Assembly: GCA_020160755.1 (NCBI GenBank)
Contig: JAIUPN010000004.1
Coordinates: 186,001-250,000 of the forward strand
DNA length: 64,000 bases
DNA from: Pseudomonadota bacterium
GTDB lineage: Bacteria > Pseudomonadota > Alphaproteobacteria > Sphingomonadales > Sphingomonadaceae
Direction: 5' to 3'
The number at the start of each line of letters is the position of its first letter. Within the stretch, counting starts at the first letter, position 1. This document shows positions 25,929-35,210 of this stretch, in pieces. Under the pieces are notes generated by a model. It was not told the DNA's origin and searched no databases. It saw only the letters and a list, made by a program, of their open reading frames with translations. The translations under genes and the position numbers were made by a program.

Positions 25929-26804
25929 ATGTCCGGTGCGAAACATCATGACTATCACCTCGTAAATCCCAGCGTCTGGCCGCTGATCGGCTCGGTCGCT
26001 GCACTCGTGATGTTCTTCGGACTCGTCATGGCGATGCACGCGGATTATTTCGGCGGCATCGGCAAGTGGGTGCTCGGCCTCGGCTTCATGGGCGTGATCG
26101 CCACCTTCTTCAGCTGGTGGTCGGACGTCATCAACGAAGCCCACGCCGGCGACCATACCCCGGTCGTCCAGCTTCACCTGCGTTACGGCATGATCCTGTT
26201 CATCGCGTCCGAAGTGATGTTCTTCGTCGGCTGGTTCTGGGCGTGGTTCGACTTCTCGCTGTTCCCGGTTCCGATCGAATATGCCGAAGGCGCGGTCACC
26301 TCGCTGTTCGGGCAGGACGGCGCCGCTGCGATCACCATGTGGCCGCCGAAGGGCATCGAAGTCATCGATCCTTTCTCGCTGCCGCTGCTCAACACGCTGA
26401 TCCTGCTCTGCTCGGGCACGACGATCACCTGGGCGCACCATTCGCTGATCCATGGCGACCGCGAAGGTCTGAAGAAGGGCCTCTGGCTGACGATCATCCT
26501 CGGCGTCGTCTTCTCGACGATCCAGGCGTATGAATATGCCCATGCGCCGTGGGGCTTCGGACAGAGCAACTACAGCTCGGCCTTCTACATGGCGACCGGC
26601 TTCCACGGTTTCCACGTGCTCGTCGGTACGATCTTCCTGATCGTCTGCCTCGTGCGTACCTACAAGGGCCACTTCACCCCGACCCAGCATTTCGGGTTCG
26701 AGGCGGCGGCGTGGTACTGGCACTTCGTCGACGTCGTGTGGCTGTTCCTCTTCATCATCGTCTATGTCTGGGGCGGCTGGGGCGCGCCGATCGCCGCGCA
26801 CTAA
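25929..26804 (+). CDS. coxC: Cytochrome c oxidase subunit III
   Basis: This 291-residue subunit III has seven predicted helices. Typical segments are EVMFFVGWFWAWFDFSLFP, THE GTTITWAHHSLIHGDREG stretch, and GFHGFHVLVGTIFL near the C terminus. It supports stable proton pumping by subunits I and II. The ATG at 25929 (MSGAKHHDYH) matches the family N terminus; an upstream in-frame ATG at 25881 is less likely. A short 80-base gap separates it from ctaG. Confidence 0.96.
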   Translation: MSGAKHHDYHLVNPSVWPLIGSVAALVMFFGLVMAMHADYFGGIGKWVLGLGFMGVIATFFSWWSDVINEAHAGDHTPVVQLHLRYGMILFIASEVMFFVGWFWAWFDFSLFPVPIEYAEGAVTSLFGQDGAAAITMWPPKGIEVIDPFSLPLLNTLILLCSGTTITWAHHSLIHGDREGLKKGLWLTIILGVVFSTIQAYEYAHAPWGFGQSNYSSAFYMATGFHGFHVLVGTIFLIVCLVRTYKGHFTPTQHFGFEAAAWYWHFVDVVWLFLFIIVYVWGGWGAPIAAH

Positions 26805-26805
26805 A

Positions 26806-27198
26806 TTGCCCACTGGCGACAAAATTCAAAAGGGGCAGCCGCCGGTCTGGCGCGCTGCCCTTTTTGGTCTCTGCCCCGAATGCGGCGCGCGGACCCTGTT
26901 CGACGGGCCCGTGAAGTTCCGTCCGAAATGCGAAAGCTGCGGGCTCGATTACAGCCGCTACAATGTCGGCGACGGTCCCGCGGCCTTCCTGACATTGATC
27001 ATCGGCGCGCTGCTGATCGCGATCGCGCTGACGCTCGATGCCGTCGTGCGCCCGCCCTTGTGGGTGCATGTCATCCTGTGGATACCGCTGACCGCCGCCG
27101 CAGTCGTCTATGGCCTGCGTGTCGGCAAGGGCGCCTTGCTGGCGAGCGAGCACCAGCGTCAGGCGGCCGAGGGCCGCAAGGTGGACAAGCATGACTGA
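26806..27198 (+). CDS. DUF983 membrane protein
   Basis: This protein of about 130 residues has two Cys pairs like a small zinc ribbon (LCPECGARTLF and CESCGLDYSRY) and two membrane helices after them. DUF983 proteins are common in alphaproteobacterial cox operons and have no established biochemical role. I prefer the TTG at 26806, one base after the coxC stop; an ATG at 26764 would overlap coxC. The end overlaps the SURF1 start by 8 bases. Confidence 0.85.
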   Translation: MPTGDKIQKGQPPVWRAALFGLCPECGARTLFDGPVKFRPKCESCGLDYSRYNVGDGPAAFLTLIIGALLIAIALTLDAVVRPPLWVHVILWIPLTAAAVVYGLRVGKGALLASEHQRQAAEGRKVDKHD

Positions 27199-27835
27199 AC
27201 CTGTCGAACAGTCCACGCGGCGCTGGCCGCTGATCCCCACGATCCTAGTGCTCGCCGCCGTCGCGGTGATGATCGCGCTCGGCGTCTGGCAGCTCCAGCG
27301 CAAGAGTGAAAAGGAAGCGCTGATCGCGCTGTTCCAGCGCAACATGGCGATGTCGTCGATGGTCGCCTATCCCGAACTGCCGCCCGTTGCCGACGCCATG
27401 CTCTATCGCAAGAGCAGCGTCGTGTGTCTTGAGCCGGTGCGTTGGGATCCGCGCAGCGGGACCGACCGTAGTGGCAAGTCGGGCATCCGTATGATCGCCG
27501 ACTGCCGCACCGGCGCCGAAGGGCCGGGCGTGCTGGTCGATGTCGGGATCGGCGACAATTTCACGCCGCCCAAATGGACGGGCGGAACGGTGCAGGGGAC
27601 GATCGTTCCCGGACCCGAACAGCCGACGGTGATCGAGCGCGCGATGGGCAAGGCTAGCCCCGCGCGGGCGATGTTGATCGCCGATACGCCTGCCGCGGGC
27701 CTCCGCGCCAGCGCGGTCCCGTCTGCCGACGATACGCCCAACAACCACCTCGCTTACGCGGGGCAATGGTTCCTGTTCGCCGTCGCCGCGCTCGTGATCT
27801 ATATATTGGCCGTTCGTCGCCGCTTGCGGCCTTGA
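27191..27835 (+). CDS. SURF1 family oxidase assembly protein
   Basis: This 214-residue protein has an N-terminal helix followed by GVWQLQRKSEKEALI and a C-terminal NNHLAYAGQWFLFA motif leading into a second helix, the standard SURF1 (Shy1) layout. SURF1 helps place haem A in subunit I. It closes the aa3 oxidase block. The ATG at 27191 overlaps the DUF983 gene. Confidence 0.92.
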   Translation: MTEPVEQSTRRWPLIPTILVLAAVAVMIALGVWQLQRKSEKEALIALFQRNMAMSSMVAYPELPPVADAMLYRKSSVVCLEPVRWDPRSGTDRSGKSGIRMIADCRTGAEGPGVLVDVGIGDNFTPPKWTGGTVQGTIVPGPEQPTVIERAMGKASPARAMLIADTPAAGLRASAVPSADDTPNNHLAYAGQWFLFAVAALVIYILAVRRRLRP

Positions 27836-27862
27836 GCCCCCGCCGCTAGGCGCATTTGCGTC

Positions 27863-29260
27863 ATGGACTATATCAGCACCCGCGGCTCAGCGCCGACCCT
27901 CGACTTTCGTGCCGCAACGCTGGCCGGCCTCGCCAGCGACGGCGGCCTCTATGTGCCGGCCAAATGGCCGCAGATGTCGATCGACGAAATCCGCGCTCTC
28001 GCGGGGCTCGACTATGCCGAGACCGCGGTGCGGATCATGCGCCCCTTCGTCGCGGGCGTACTGAGCGAGGATGAGCTGCGTGCCTTGTGCCGAGCCGCCT
28101 ATGGCCGCTTCAGCCATGACGCGGTGACCCCGCTCGTCCAGCTCGACCATCGCCACTGGCTGCTCGAACTGTTCCACGGCCCAACGCTCGCATTCAAGGA
28201 TGTCGCGCTGCAATTGCTCGGCGAGCTGTTCGAAAAGTTCCTCGCGGGCGGCGATACCGACATCACGATCGTCGGCGCGACGTCGGGCGATACCGGGTCG
28301 GCGGCGATCGAGGCGGTCGCGGGCCGCGAGCATATCCAGATCTTCATGCTCCACCCCGAAGGCCGCGTCAGCGATGTCCAGCGGCGCCAGATGACGACGG
28401 TGCTCGCGCCGAACGTCCATAATATCGCGATCGACGGCAGCTTCGACGATGCGCAGGCAATGGTGAAGCGGCTGTTCGGCGACGAAGAGGCGCGCGCGCA
28501 GGTCAATCTGTCGGCGGTGAACAGCATCAACTGGGCGCGGCTGATGGCGCAGGTCGTTTATTATTTCTACGCCGCCGTCCGCCTCGGCGGGCCTGACCGT
28601 CCGGTCGCTTTCAGCGTGCCGACGGGCAATTTCGGCGATGTCTTTGCGGGCTATGTCGCGGCGCAGATGGGACTGCCGATCGCCAAGCTCGTCGTCGCGA
28701 CGAACGTCAACGACATCCTCCACCGCGCACTGACGAGCGGCGACTATAGCGCGGGCACGGTCACGCCGACCGCGACCCCCAGCATGGACATCCAGGTCAG
28801 CAGCAATTTCGAACGGCTGCTCTTCGACCTTGCCGGACGCGACGGCGCGGCAATCGCCGGCATGATGGGCGAATTCGACGCCAAACGGGCAATGACGATT
28901 CCCGCCGACATGCTCGTCGGCGCGCGCGGGCTGTTTTCGAGCGCGAGCATCGACGGCGATGCGATGGCGCTCGCGCTGCGCTGGGCGCAGGAACATGGCG
29001 GGCAGATCATCGATCCGCACAGCGCGGTCGGCCTCGCCGCGGCGCGCGCGCTCGACATCGATGCCGACATTCCCGTCGTCACGCTGGCGACCGCGCATCC
29101 GGCCAAGTTTCGCGAGGCAGTCGAGCGTGCAACGGGTGTGCGTCCGCCGTTGCCCGCGCGGCTTGGCAATCTGTTCGATCGCGAAGAACGCTATACGCGT
29201 CTGCCGGGCGATTATGATGCGGTGAAGGCGTTCGTCCTCGCGGAAGCGACGCGTGGCTGA
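27863..29260 (+). CDS. thrC: Threonine synthase
   Basis: This 465-residue PLP enzyme makes threonine from O-phosphohomoserine. The PLP lysine lies in FHGPTLAFKDVALQ, and GATSGDTGSAAIEAV plus VPTGNFGDVFAGYVA bind the cofactor phosphate. Length matches the longer (yeast/E. coli-like) class. It follows SURF1 after 27 bases and overlaps the methyltransferase gene by 8 bases, an arrangement often seen in sphingomonads. Confidence 0.95.
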   Translation: MDYISTRGSAPTLDFRAATLAGLASDGGLYVPAKWPQMSIDEIRALAGLDYAETAVRIMRPFVAGVLSEDELRALCRAAYGRFSHDAVTPLVQLDHRHWLLELFHGPTLAFKDVALQLLGELFEKFLAGGDTDITIVGATSGDTGSAAIEAVAGREHIQIFMLHPEGRVSDVQRRQMTTVLAPNVHNIAIDGSFDDAQAMVKRLFGDEEARAQVNLSAVNSINWARLMAQVVYYFYAAVRLGGPDRPVAFSVPTGNFGDVFAGYVAAQMGLPIAKLVVATNVNDILHRALTSGDYSAGTVTPTATPSMDIQVSSNFERLLFDLAGRDGAAIAGMMGEFDAKRAMTIPADMLVGARGLFSSASIDGDAMALALRWAQEHGGQIIDPHSAVGLAAARALDIDADIPVVTLATAHPAKFREAVERATGVRPPLPARLGNLFDREERYTRLPGDYDAVKAFVLAEATRG

Positions 29261-30143
29261 TCTTCTGCCCCTCGTGACGCTCGTCGGTGAGGCGTGGGAC
29301 GATTACGGGCTGGTCGACAGCGGGAACGGGCGCAAGCTTGAGCGCTATGGCCGTTTTCGCTTCATTCGCCCCGAACCGCAGGCGATGTGGGCGCCTGCGC
29401 TGCCCGCCAGCGAATGGGACAAGGCCGACGGCGAATTCATCCCCGCGTCGGACGACGATGGTGGCGGTCGCTGGTATTATAACAAGCCCGTACCCGCCGA
29501 AGGCTGGCCGCTCGGCTGGCGCGAAACGCGCTTCACCGCGTCGTGTACGCCGTTCCGGCATCTGGGCTTTTTCCCCGACATGGCGCCCGTGTGGGACTGG
29601 TTGCGCGAGAAGGTCGCAGACAAGCCCGATCCCGCCTTCCTGAACCTGTTCGGCTATACCGGCGTCGGCAGCCAGGCGCTCGCCGCTGTGGGCGCTTCGG
29701 TGACGCATGTCGACGCATCGAAGAAATCGGTGGGGCAGGCGCGCGAGAATGCCGCGCTCGCCGGCATGGCCGACAAGCCGGTGCGCTGGATCCTCGACGA
29801 CGCGGGCAAGTTCACCGCGCGTGAGGTTCGGCGCGAGAAGCGCTACGACGCGATCCTGCTCGACCCGCCGAAGTTCGGCCGCGGCCCGACCGGCGAACGC
29901 TGGCAGATCGAGGAAGGGCTCGCGCCCTTGCTTGCCGACTGCCGCCAGTTGCTCGACGGGGACAGCCGGGCATTGTTCCTGACCGTCTATGCCGTCCGCA
30001 TGTCGGCGCTCGCGATCGGTGAACTGCTCGCACAACTGTTCGCCGACCTGCCCGGCAAAATCGAATGCGGCGAACTCGCCGTGCGCGAAGAGGCGCGCGG
30101 ACTTCTGCTCCCGACCGCGATTTTCGCGCGCTGGAGCCGCTGA
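29253..30143 (+). CDS. Class I SAM-dependent methyltransferase (RlmI/RlmK-like)
   Basis: This 296-residue protein has the SAM-binding motif LNLFGYTGVGSQALAAVGA, the acidic VTHVDASK and the catalytic-region ILLDPPKFGRG. That pattern matches the C-terminal catalytic domain of 23S rRNA m5C/m7G methyltransferases (RlmI/RlmK type) without the PUA domain. Target RNA is not determinable. The start is GTG at 29253, overlapping thrC by 8 bases, so it is probably co-translated. Confidence 0.82.
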   Translation: MADLLPLVTLVGEAWDDYGLVDSGNGRKLERYGRFRFIRPEPQAMWAPALPASEWDKADGEFIPASDDDGGGRWYYNKPVPAEGWPLGWRETRFTASCTPFRHLGFFPDMAPVWDWLREKVADKPDPAFLNLFGYTGVGSQALAAVGASVTHVDASKKSVGQARENAALAGMADKPVRWILDDAGKFTAREVRREKRYDAILLDPPKFGRGPTGERWQIEEGLAPLLADCRQLLDGDSRALFLTVYAVRMSALAIGELLAQLFADLPGKIECGELAVREEARGLLLPTAIFARWSR

Positions 30144-30369
30144 GACACCGCCATCCGCCTGGAAGAGCGACTGTTCCGGTCGATCCGCGACACGATCGCG
30201 CCGACGGTGGCGACCTGGCCCGCGCAATGTCGTGACCATTGAGGCCGATAGGGGGCTTTCGCGCCTGCATACGAATGTCGGGGCGGTCGCGGAGAATCTG
30301 CCTTGCCCGCCCGCGGTAAAATGACAAAACCGGCAAACGGGTTAGCCTGAAAAAATGGGGAGAGAGCAG

Positions 30370-31665
30370 ATGGCATTAGCGCCGGAAATCGCGTCGGGCA
30401 GCGGGTCGGCTGTCGGCGAAGGGCGGGGCGCGCATGTCGATGCGCCCGAACTGCGGTTGTTCGTCATGGGGCTGTTCTTCATTTTCGGCGGTATCACCAG
30501 CCTGAACGACGTCATCATCCCCAAACTGAAAGAGCTGTTCACGCTCAACTATACCCAGGCGATGCTGGTGCAGTTCTGCTTCTTCACCGCCTATCTGGTG
30601 ATCGGCATTCCGGGCGCGAAACTGGTCAAGAAGATCGGCTATATGCGCGGCGCGGTGGCCGGACTGCTGACGATGATGGTCGGCTGCCTGCTGTTCATTC
30701 CGGCTTCGCAAAATGCGGTTTACGGGCTGTTCCTGTTTGCGCTTTTCGTGCTCGCGAGCGGGGTGGTGATCGTCCAGGTGGTCGCCAATCCGTTGATTTC
30801 GATGCTCGGCAAACCCGAGACCGCGCATAGCCGCCTGACTTTTGCGCAGGCGTTCAATTCGCTCGGCACGACGATCTTTCCGATCGTCGGCTCTATCCTC
30901 ATCCTCGGCAGCCTTGCTACGATGAAGGCGGAGGATCTGTCGGGCGCCGAACTCGACGCCTATCGCACCGCCGAAAGTCAGGCGATCGTCCACGGTTATC
31001 TCGGCATCGCGGTCGCGCTGCTGGTGGTTGCGGGCGCGGTGTGGATGTTCCGCAACCGGCTGAAGGGCGAAAAGCATGAAGCGAGCGCCGGGCTGGCGGG
31101 CTTCGATCTGCTGAAGCGCCCGCGTTTCGGTTTCGGTGCGCTGTGCATCTTCCTTTATGTGGGCGCCGAAGTCTCGATCGGCTCGCTGATCGTCAATTAC
31201 CTGATGCAGCCCGGCGTCATGGGCCTTGCCGAACAGGCCGCGGGCAAGCTGATCGGGCTTTACTGGGGCGGCGCGATGATAGGCCGTTTCATCGGTTCGG
31301 GGCTGATGCGCGTGATCAGTCCCGGCAAGCTGCTGGGTTTTGTGGCGGTCGGCGCGATCACCCTGATCCTGATTTCGATCAACACCACCGGCGTCGTCTC
31401 GGGCTATAGCCTGCTCGCGATCGGCCTGATGAACGCGATCATGTTCCCGACGATTTTCAGCCTTGCGTCCGAAAAGCTCGGCAGCCGTGCAGCCGACGGG
31501 TCGGGGATCATCAATGTCGCGATCTTCGGCGGCGCGGTCGTGCCGCTGGCGACCGGTGCGCTCGCGGATCTCACCGGCAGCCTCGCGACGGCGCTGCTGT
31601 TGCCGGCGCTCTGTTATGCGGTCATCGCGGCCTTCGGCTATTATGCCAGGCGCCCCGCCGTTTGA
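30370..31665 (+). CDS. Sugar MFS transporter, FucP type
   Basis: This 431-residue, twelve-helix major facilitator is closest in pattern to the FucP/glucose-galactose transporter branch (FIFGGITSLNDVIIPKLK near helix 1; VIVQVVANPLISMLGKPETAHSRL; FLYVGAEVSIGSLIVNYL). It should import a hexose by proton or sodium symport. The ATG at 30370 is chosen because GGGGAGAG lies 6 bases before it; the ATG at 30355 is itself just upstream of that ribosome site. No sugar kinase or regulator is adjacent. Confidence 0.88.
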   Translation: MALAPEIASGSGSAVGEGRGAHVDAPELRLFVMGLFFIFGGITSLNDVIIPKLKELFTLNYTQAMLVQFCFFTAYLVIGIPGAKLVKKIGYMRGAVAGLLTMMVGCLLFIPASQNAVYGLFLFALFVLASGVVIVQVVANPLISMLGKPETAHSRLTFAQAFNSLGTTIFPIVGSILILGSLATMKAEDLSGAELDAYRTAESQAIVHGYLGIAVALLVVAGAVWMFRNRLKGEKHEASAGLAGFDLLKRPRFGFGALCIFLYVGAEVSIGSLIVNYLMQPGVMGLAEQAAGKLIGLYWGGAMIGRFIGSGLMRVISPGKLLGFVAVGAITLILISINTTGVVSGYSLLAIGLMNAIMFPTIFSLASEKLGSRAADGSGIINVAIFGGAVVPLATGALADLTGSLATALLLPALCYAVIAAFGYYARRPAV

Positions 31666-31674
31666 CGAATAAAT

Positions 31675-31711
31675 CCGCGGGCGATCGGCTCTGGTGCGCG
31701 ATCGCCCGCGG
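31675..31711. terminator. Hairpin between convergent transporter and GGDEF genes
   Basis: Perfect 13-base arms (CCGCGGGCGATCG at 31675-31687; complement at 31699-31711) enclose an 11-base loop. An AT-rich stretch on the left side gives a weak T-run only for the minus-strand gene. Both convergent genes end within 30 bases of it. Confidence 0.65.
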
Positions 31712-31737
31712 TGCCCCGCCCCCTCGCGGGAATTCTG

Positions 31738-32856
31738 CTAGGCCGGATCGGCGATTTCGACGCGGTTCCGTCCGCCGGCTTTCGCCCTGTAGAGCGCATC
31801 GTCGGCGGCCTTGAGCGCTGCGCGCGTGTCGGCGTAGCCGAAGACGTCGGCAACACCGCCCGAGAAGGTGATCTGGCCGAAGGGTTCGTCGGTCTTGCGA
31901 TTGATCAGCCGCCGGTCGGCGAGCGCCTCGCGGGCATCGTCGAGCTTCTGGGCCGCCTGCGTCGGCGTGAGGCCGCGGAACAGCATGACGAACTCCTCGC
32001 CGCCGTGCCGTGCAACATGGCAATGGTCGTTCGAGATGCGTGCCAGCGTGTCGGCGATCGCCTTGATCACGCGGTCGCCCGCTTCATGGCCGTGAAGATC
32101 GTTGACCTTCTTGAACTCGTCGATGTCGCAGAAAGCGATGCTCAGCGGTTCAACCGAGGCGCGCGCTTCCTTGTAATGCCGGTCGAGCAGGACTTCGAAC
32201 GCGCGGCGGTTGGGCAGGCCGGTCAGATAGTCGAGCTCGGCGTCGCGCTTGGCGCGATCGAGGCTGCGGCGTAGCGCCTTCGCTTCGTCCTCGCTTTTGC
32301 GCATATCATCCTCGGCTTTGCGCGTGCGGTCGAGCATTACCTTGGCGAGGTCGGCAAGGCTTGAGACGATGCGTCCCGTCTTCTGGAGTTGTTCGAGGTC
32401 GACGACATGCTGTTCGAGCTCGGTGCCATAATCGCTCGTGACGGAGCGCGCTTCTTTCGTATTGGCTTGGAAAGCCTCGATGTTCGTTTCAAGCCGCGTC
32501 ATCAGCCGATCGATTTCGACGTGGTCGGGCTGGTTTCTTTCCTGTTGATCGAGCTCGTTGAGCCATGTCTGGCTGATGCCTTCGGGGGTTTGTGCCTGCG
32601 CGACGATCTGCCGCGCGAGCCGCGGATTCCGGCCCGAAAAGGCGCCATGCGCGAGCAGCAGATTTGCCGGCGAGACGTCGAGGTCATTGTCGACGAGAAA
32701 GGAGGTGATCGAAGCGGCCAGTTCGTAACGCGCGGCGCGGGCGCGGTCGGGCGGCGCCTCTCCTCGATCGGGGGCGCCGCCACGTGCGTGACGAAGCCCC
32801 AGCCAACCCAGGAACCGTCCTACCGGCTCGTTCGATTGTGTCGCTTTGGTGGTCAT
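31738..32856 (-). CDS. Diguanylate cyclase (GGDEF domain protein)
   Basis: This 372-residue soluble protein has an N-terminal helical region (about 35-130), a coiled coil (about 125-205) and a C-terminal GGDEF domain (about 210-368) with the active motif ARHGGEEFVM near residue 285. The RxxD inhibitory site is not evident. It should make c-di-GMP from two GTP, with the helical part as sensory or dimerisation module of unknown signal. ATG at 32856. Confidence 0.88.
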   Translation of the reverse strand: MTTKATQSNEPVGRFLGWLGLRHARGGAPDRGEAPPDRARAARYELAASITSFLVDNDLDVSPANLLLAHGAFSGRNPRLARQIVAQAQTPEGISQTWLNELDQQERNQPDHVEIDRLMTRLETNIEAFQANTKEARSVTSDYGTELEQHVVDLEQLQKTGRIVSSLADLAKVMLDRTRKAEDDMRKSEDEAKALRRSLDRAKRDAELDYLTGLPNRRAFEVLLDRHYKEARASVEPLSIAFCDIDEFKKVNDLHGHEAGDRVIKAIADTLARISNDHCHVARHGGEEFVMLFRGLTPTQAAQKLDDAREALADRRLINRKTDEPFGQITFSGGVADVFGYADTRAALKAADDALYRAKAGGRNRVEIADPA

Positions 32857-33059
32857 GCGACCTTTAACGAGCGGAAGAACGAAGGTTTAAGGCCGATTCA
32901 CCACGGATCGGCGGGATTTTTTGGTCGTATCTGGTGCGCATCCGGACGATCGATGCAATCGAGCCGTCAAAACAATCGCTTAGCCTGACTTGCTGCTTGA
33001 ACGATTGCGCGAGCGGCCCCTTCTCTGGCACTGAGTACAGCTTATCGAAGGAGTGATCT

Positions 33060-34418
33060 TTGCTGGGCTGGATTTTCTTCGGGCGGGACCTCGACCCCGC
33101 TTTGCCAGAGGTGCCGGAAATCCTGCGGTTTCAGGAGGTGGCGGCCGCGCGCGGTATCGAGCTGCACGTGCTGAAACCGCATAATTTCGATATTGTCGCG
33201 GCGCCGGTCGACGGCTGGTCGGTCCACTACGAAGGCCATTCACTGGCCCGCCCCGACTTCATCCTGTGCCGCACCGGCGCTGAAACCGACTATTTCACGC
33301 TTGCTGTGCTCCGGCATTTCGAGCGTCGCGGCGTGCGGCTGATCAACGGACCCGAAGCGATCGACCTTGTCGCCGACAAGCTGCACACGATGCAGCGGCT
33401 GGCGCGGGCGGGGCTGCCGATCCCCGCGACGATTCTGGGCAAATTCCCGATGGGGGTCGATATCGTCGAGGAGGAACTTGGCTTCCCGCTGATCGTCAAG
33501 ACGCTGCGCGGGACGCGCGGCACCGGCGTCCTCAAATGCGAGGACCGCAGCCAGTTCGAGGATCTCGCGGGCCTGCTCGAAAGCGCCGAAGCCAAGGCCG
33601 ATTTCCTGTTTCAGCATTATGTACGGTCGAGCCACGGCCGCGACGTGCGCGTTCTCGTCATCGGCGGGCGGGTGATCGCGGCGATGGAGCGGCGCGCCCC
33701 GGCGGGGCACTTCAAATCGAACGTGTCGCTCGGCGGGGTCGGGATCGCCTATACGCCGACGGGCGAGATGGCCGACCTCGCGGCGCGCGCTGCCGATACG
33801 CTGGGACTGGAGGTCGCGGGTATCGACATTCTCTTCGATGAGGAGGGATACCGGATCTGCGAAGCCAACAGCGCCCCGGGCTTCCAGGGGCTGGAGCGGG
33901 CTTGCGGCATCGATGTCCCTGGCGCGATCTTTGACTGGATCGAGGCGAGCCACGAAGTGCAGGCGCGGCCGATCAAGGCGGTGACCGGCGAAGCGCTAAT
34001 CGACCTCGTCTTCGGCGGGCGGCTGAGCCTGCGCGCGGTGGGTGACCGGGTCGAGGAGCCGCGGGCCTTCGCGCGCGCGGTCGGCGTCCGGCTGGTCGGC
34101 GCGGGGCTGGGATCGGTGCTGTCTTCGCTGGCACCGGGCCAGCGCTCGGCGCCGCACAGTCCGGTTGCGCGGCGGCTCGAAGCGTTGCGCGCCGATGCGC
34201 GCGGAGTGCCATTGGGCGTCGATACCGACATCGACCAGGAACAGACCTTGCTGACCGTACTGGGCGTCTCGATCTGGGCTGCGGTGCTGCCCTGGCTTGC
34301 GGGCGGCGAGCCGGTGTTCGCCGGCGCGCTGTCGCTGATCGCGCTTGGTTTTCCGGCCGTTTTTCTGCTCACCCGACGGACGGGTAAGGGCGCGCGCCGC
34401 AGGCAGGTCGCCCGATGA
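33060..34418 (+). CDS. RimK-type ATP-grasp ligase with C-terminal membrane tail
   Basis: This 452-residue protein has an N-terminal pre-ATP-grasp region (about 1-95), an ATP-grasp domain (about 100-285; KTLRGTRGTGVLKCEDRSQF, QHYVRSSHGRDVRVLVIGG, ICEANSAPGFQGLERA) and a non-catalytic C-terminal part with two hydrophobic helices (about 396-438). RimK relatives add glutamate or other amino acids to an alpha-carboxyl group of a protein or small molecule. The start is TTG, supported by AAGGAG 6 bases upstream. It overlaps the TauE/SafE gene by ATGA. The substrate is unknown; the membrane tail is unusual for RimK. Confidence 0.82.
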   Translation: MLGWIFFGRDLDPALPEVPEILRFQEVAAARGIELHVLKPHNFDIVAAPVDGWSVHYEGHSLARPDFILCRTGAETDYFTLAVLRHFERRGVRLINGPEAIDLVADKLHTMQRLARAGLPIPATILGKFPMGVDIVEEELGFPLIVKTLRGTRGTGVLKCEDRSQFEDLAGLLESAEAKADFLFQHYVRSSHGRDVRVLVIGGRVIAAMERRAPAGHFKSNVSLGGVGIAYTPTGEMADLAARAADTLGLEVAGIDILFDEEGYRICEANSAPGFQGLERACGIDVPGAIFDWIEASHEVQARPIKAVTGEALIDLVFGGRLSLRAVGDRVEEPRAFARAVGVRLVGAGLGSVLSSLAPGQRSAPHSPVARRLEALRADARGVPLGVDTDIDQEQTLLTVLGVSIWAAVLPWLAGGEPVFAGALSLIALGFPAVFLLTRRTGKGARRRQVAR

Positions 34419-35206
34419 CGCTGTTCGACGGGCTGACGCTCTGGGCGCTGTTGCCGTTCATCGTCGTGGGATTTGCCGCGCAACTGATCGACAGCGCGCT
34501 CGGCATGGCGTTTGGCGTGATCGGTACGGCGTTACTGCTCGTGCTGGGGTTGCCGCCTGTAACGGCTTCGGCGGCGGTCCATGTCGCCGAAAGCTTCACC
34601 GGCGGCGTGTCGGGGCTGAGCCACGCGATGCAGCGCAATGTCGACTGGCGGCTGTTCCGCCGGCTCGTCGTGCCGGGGATCGTCGGCGGGCTGATCGGCG
34701 TGTGGATATTGACCAATATTGACAACAGTATCGCGCGGCCGGTCGTGCTCGCCTATCTGGGCGCGGTCGGCATCTATCTGCTCTGGCGCGGCGCGCGGCG
34801 TCCGCAAACCTATCGCAGCATCAAGCTCGTCGGCCCGCTCGGCCTCGTCGGCGGGATCGCCGACGGGTCGGGCGGCGGCGGTTGGGGGCCGATCGTCAGC
34901 GCGAACCTGCTCGCGCAGGGTGCTGAACCGCGGATGGTCATCGGGACAGTGAACGCGTCCGAATTTTTCGTGACGGTGACGATCGCTGCCGGCTTCATCG
35001 GCACGCTCGGATGGCAAAGCTTCAGTACCGCGGCGATCGGCCTCCTGATCGGTGGGGGCGTCGCCGCGCCGATCGGAGCGTATCTCGTCCGCCGCCTCCG
35101 CCCCGACTGGCTTGTGGGCGCGGCGGGTGTGTTGCTGCTGCTCGCCAGCGCCTATGGCTTCCTCGCGCTGATGTTCGCGCCGGTGCCGTCGTTCCGGGGT
35201 TTCTGA
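34415..35206 (+). CDS. TauE/SafE family sulfite/anion exporter
   Basis: This 263-residue membrane protein has about eight helices and the two-repeat layout of TauE/SafE (DUF81) transporters, with DSALGMAFGVIGTALLL in the first repeat and DGSGGGGWGPIVSANLLA in the second. Members export sulfite, sulfoacetate or other organosulfur anions, or are uncharacterised. The ATG at 34415 overlaps the RimK-like gene stop, linking the two functionally. The gene ends 4 bases before the convergent peptidase stop. Confidence 0.85.
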   Translation: MTLFDGLTLWALLPFIVVGFAAQLIDSALGMAFGVIGTALLLVLGLPPVTASAAVHVAESFTGGVSGLSHAMQRNVDWRLFRRLVVPGIVGGLIGVWILTNIDNSIARPVVLAYLGAVGIYLLWRGARRPQTYRSIKLVGPLGLVGGIADGSGGGGWGPIVSANLLAQGAEPRMVIGTVNASEFFVTVTIAAGFIGTLGWQSFSTAAIGLLIGGGVAAPIGAYLVRRLRPDWLVGAAGVLLLLASAYGFLALMFAPVPSFRGF

Positions 35207-35210
35207 CGGT

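Noticed and set aside
30147..30236. A 28-codon open stretch after the methyltransferase gene that reads like protein (RLEERLFRSIRDTIAP).
   Set aside because: It has no start codon or ribosome site and is too short to match to a family, so a gene remnant cannot be supported.
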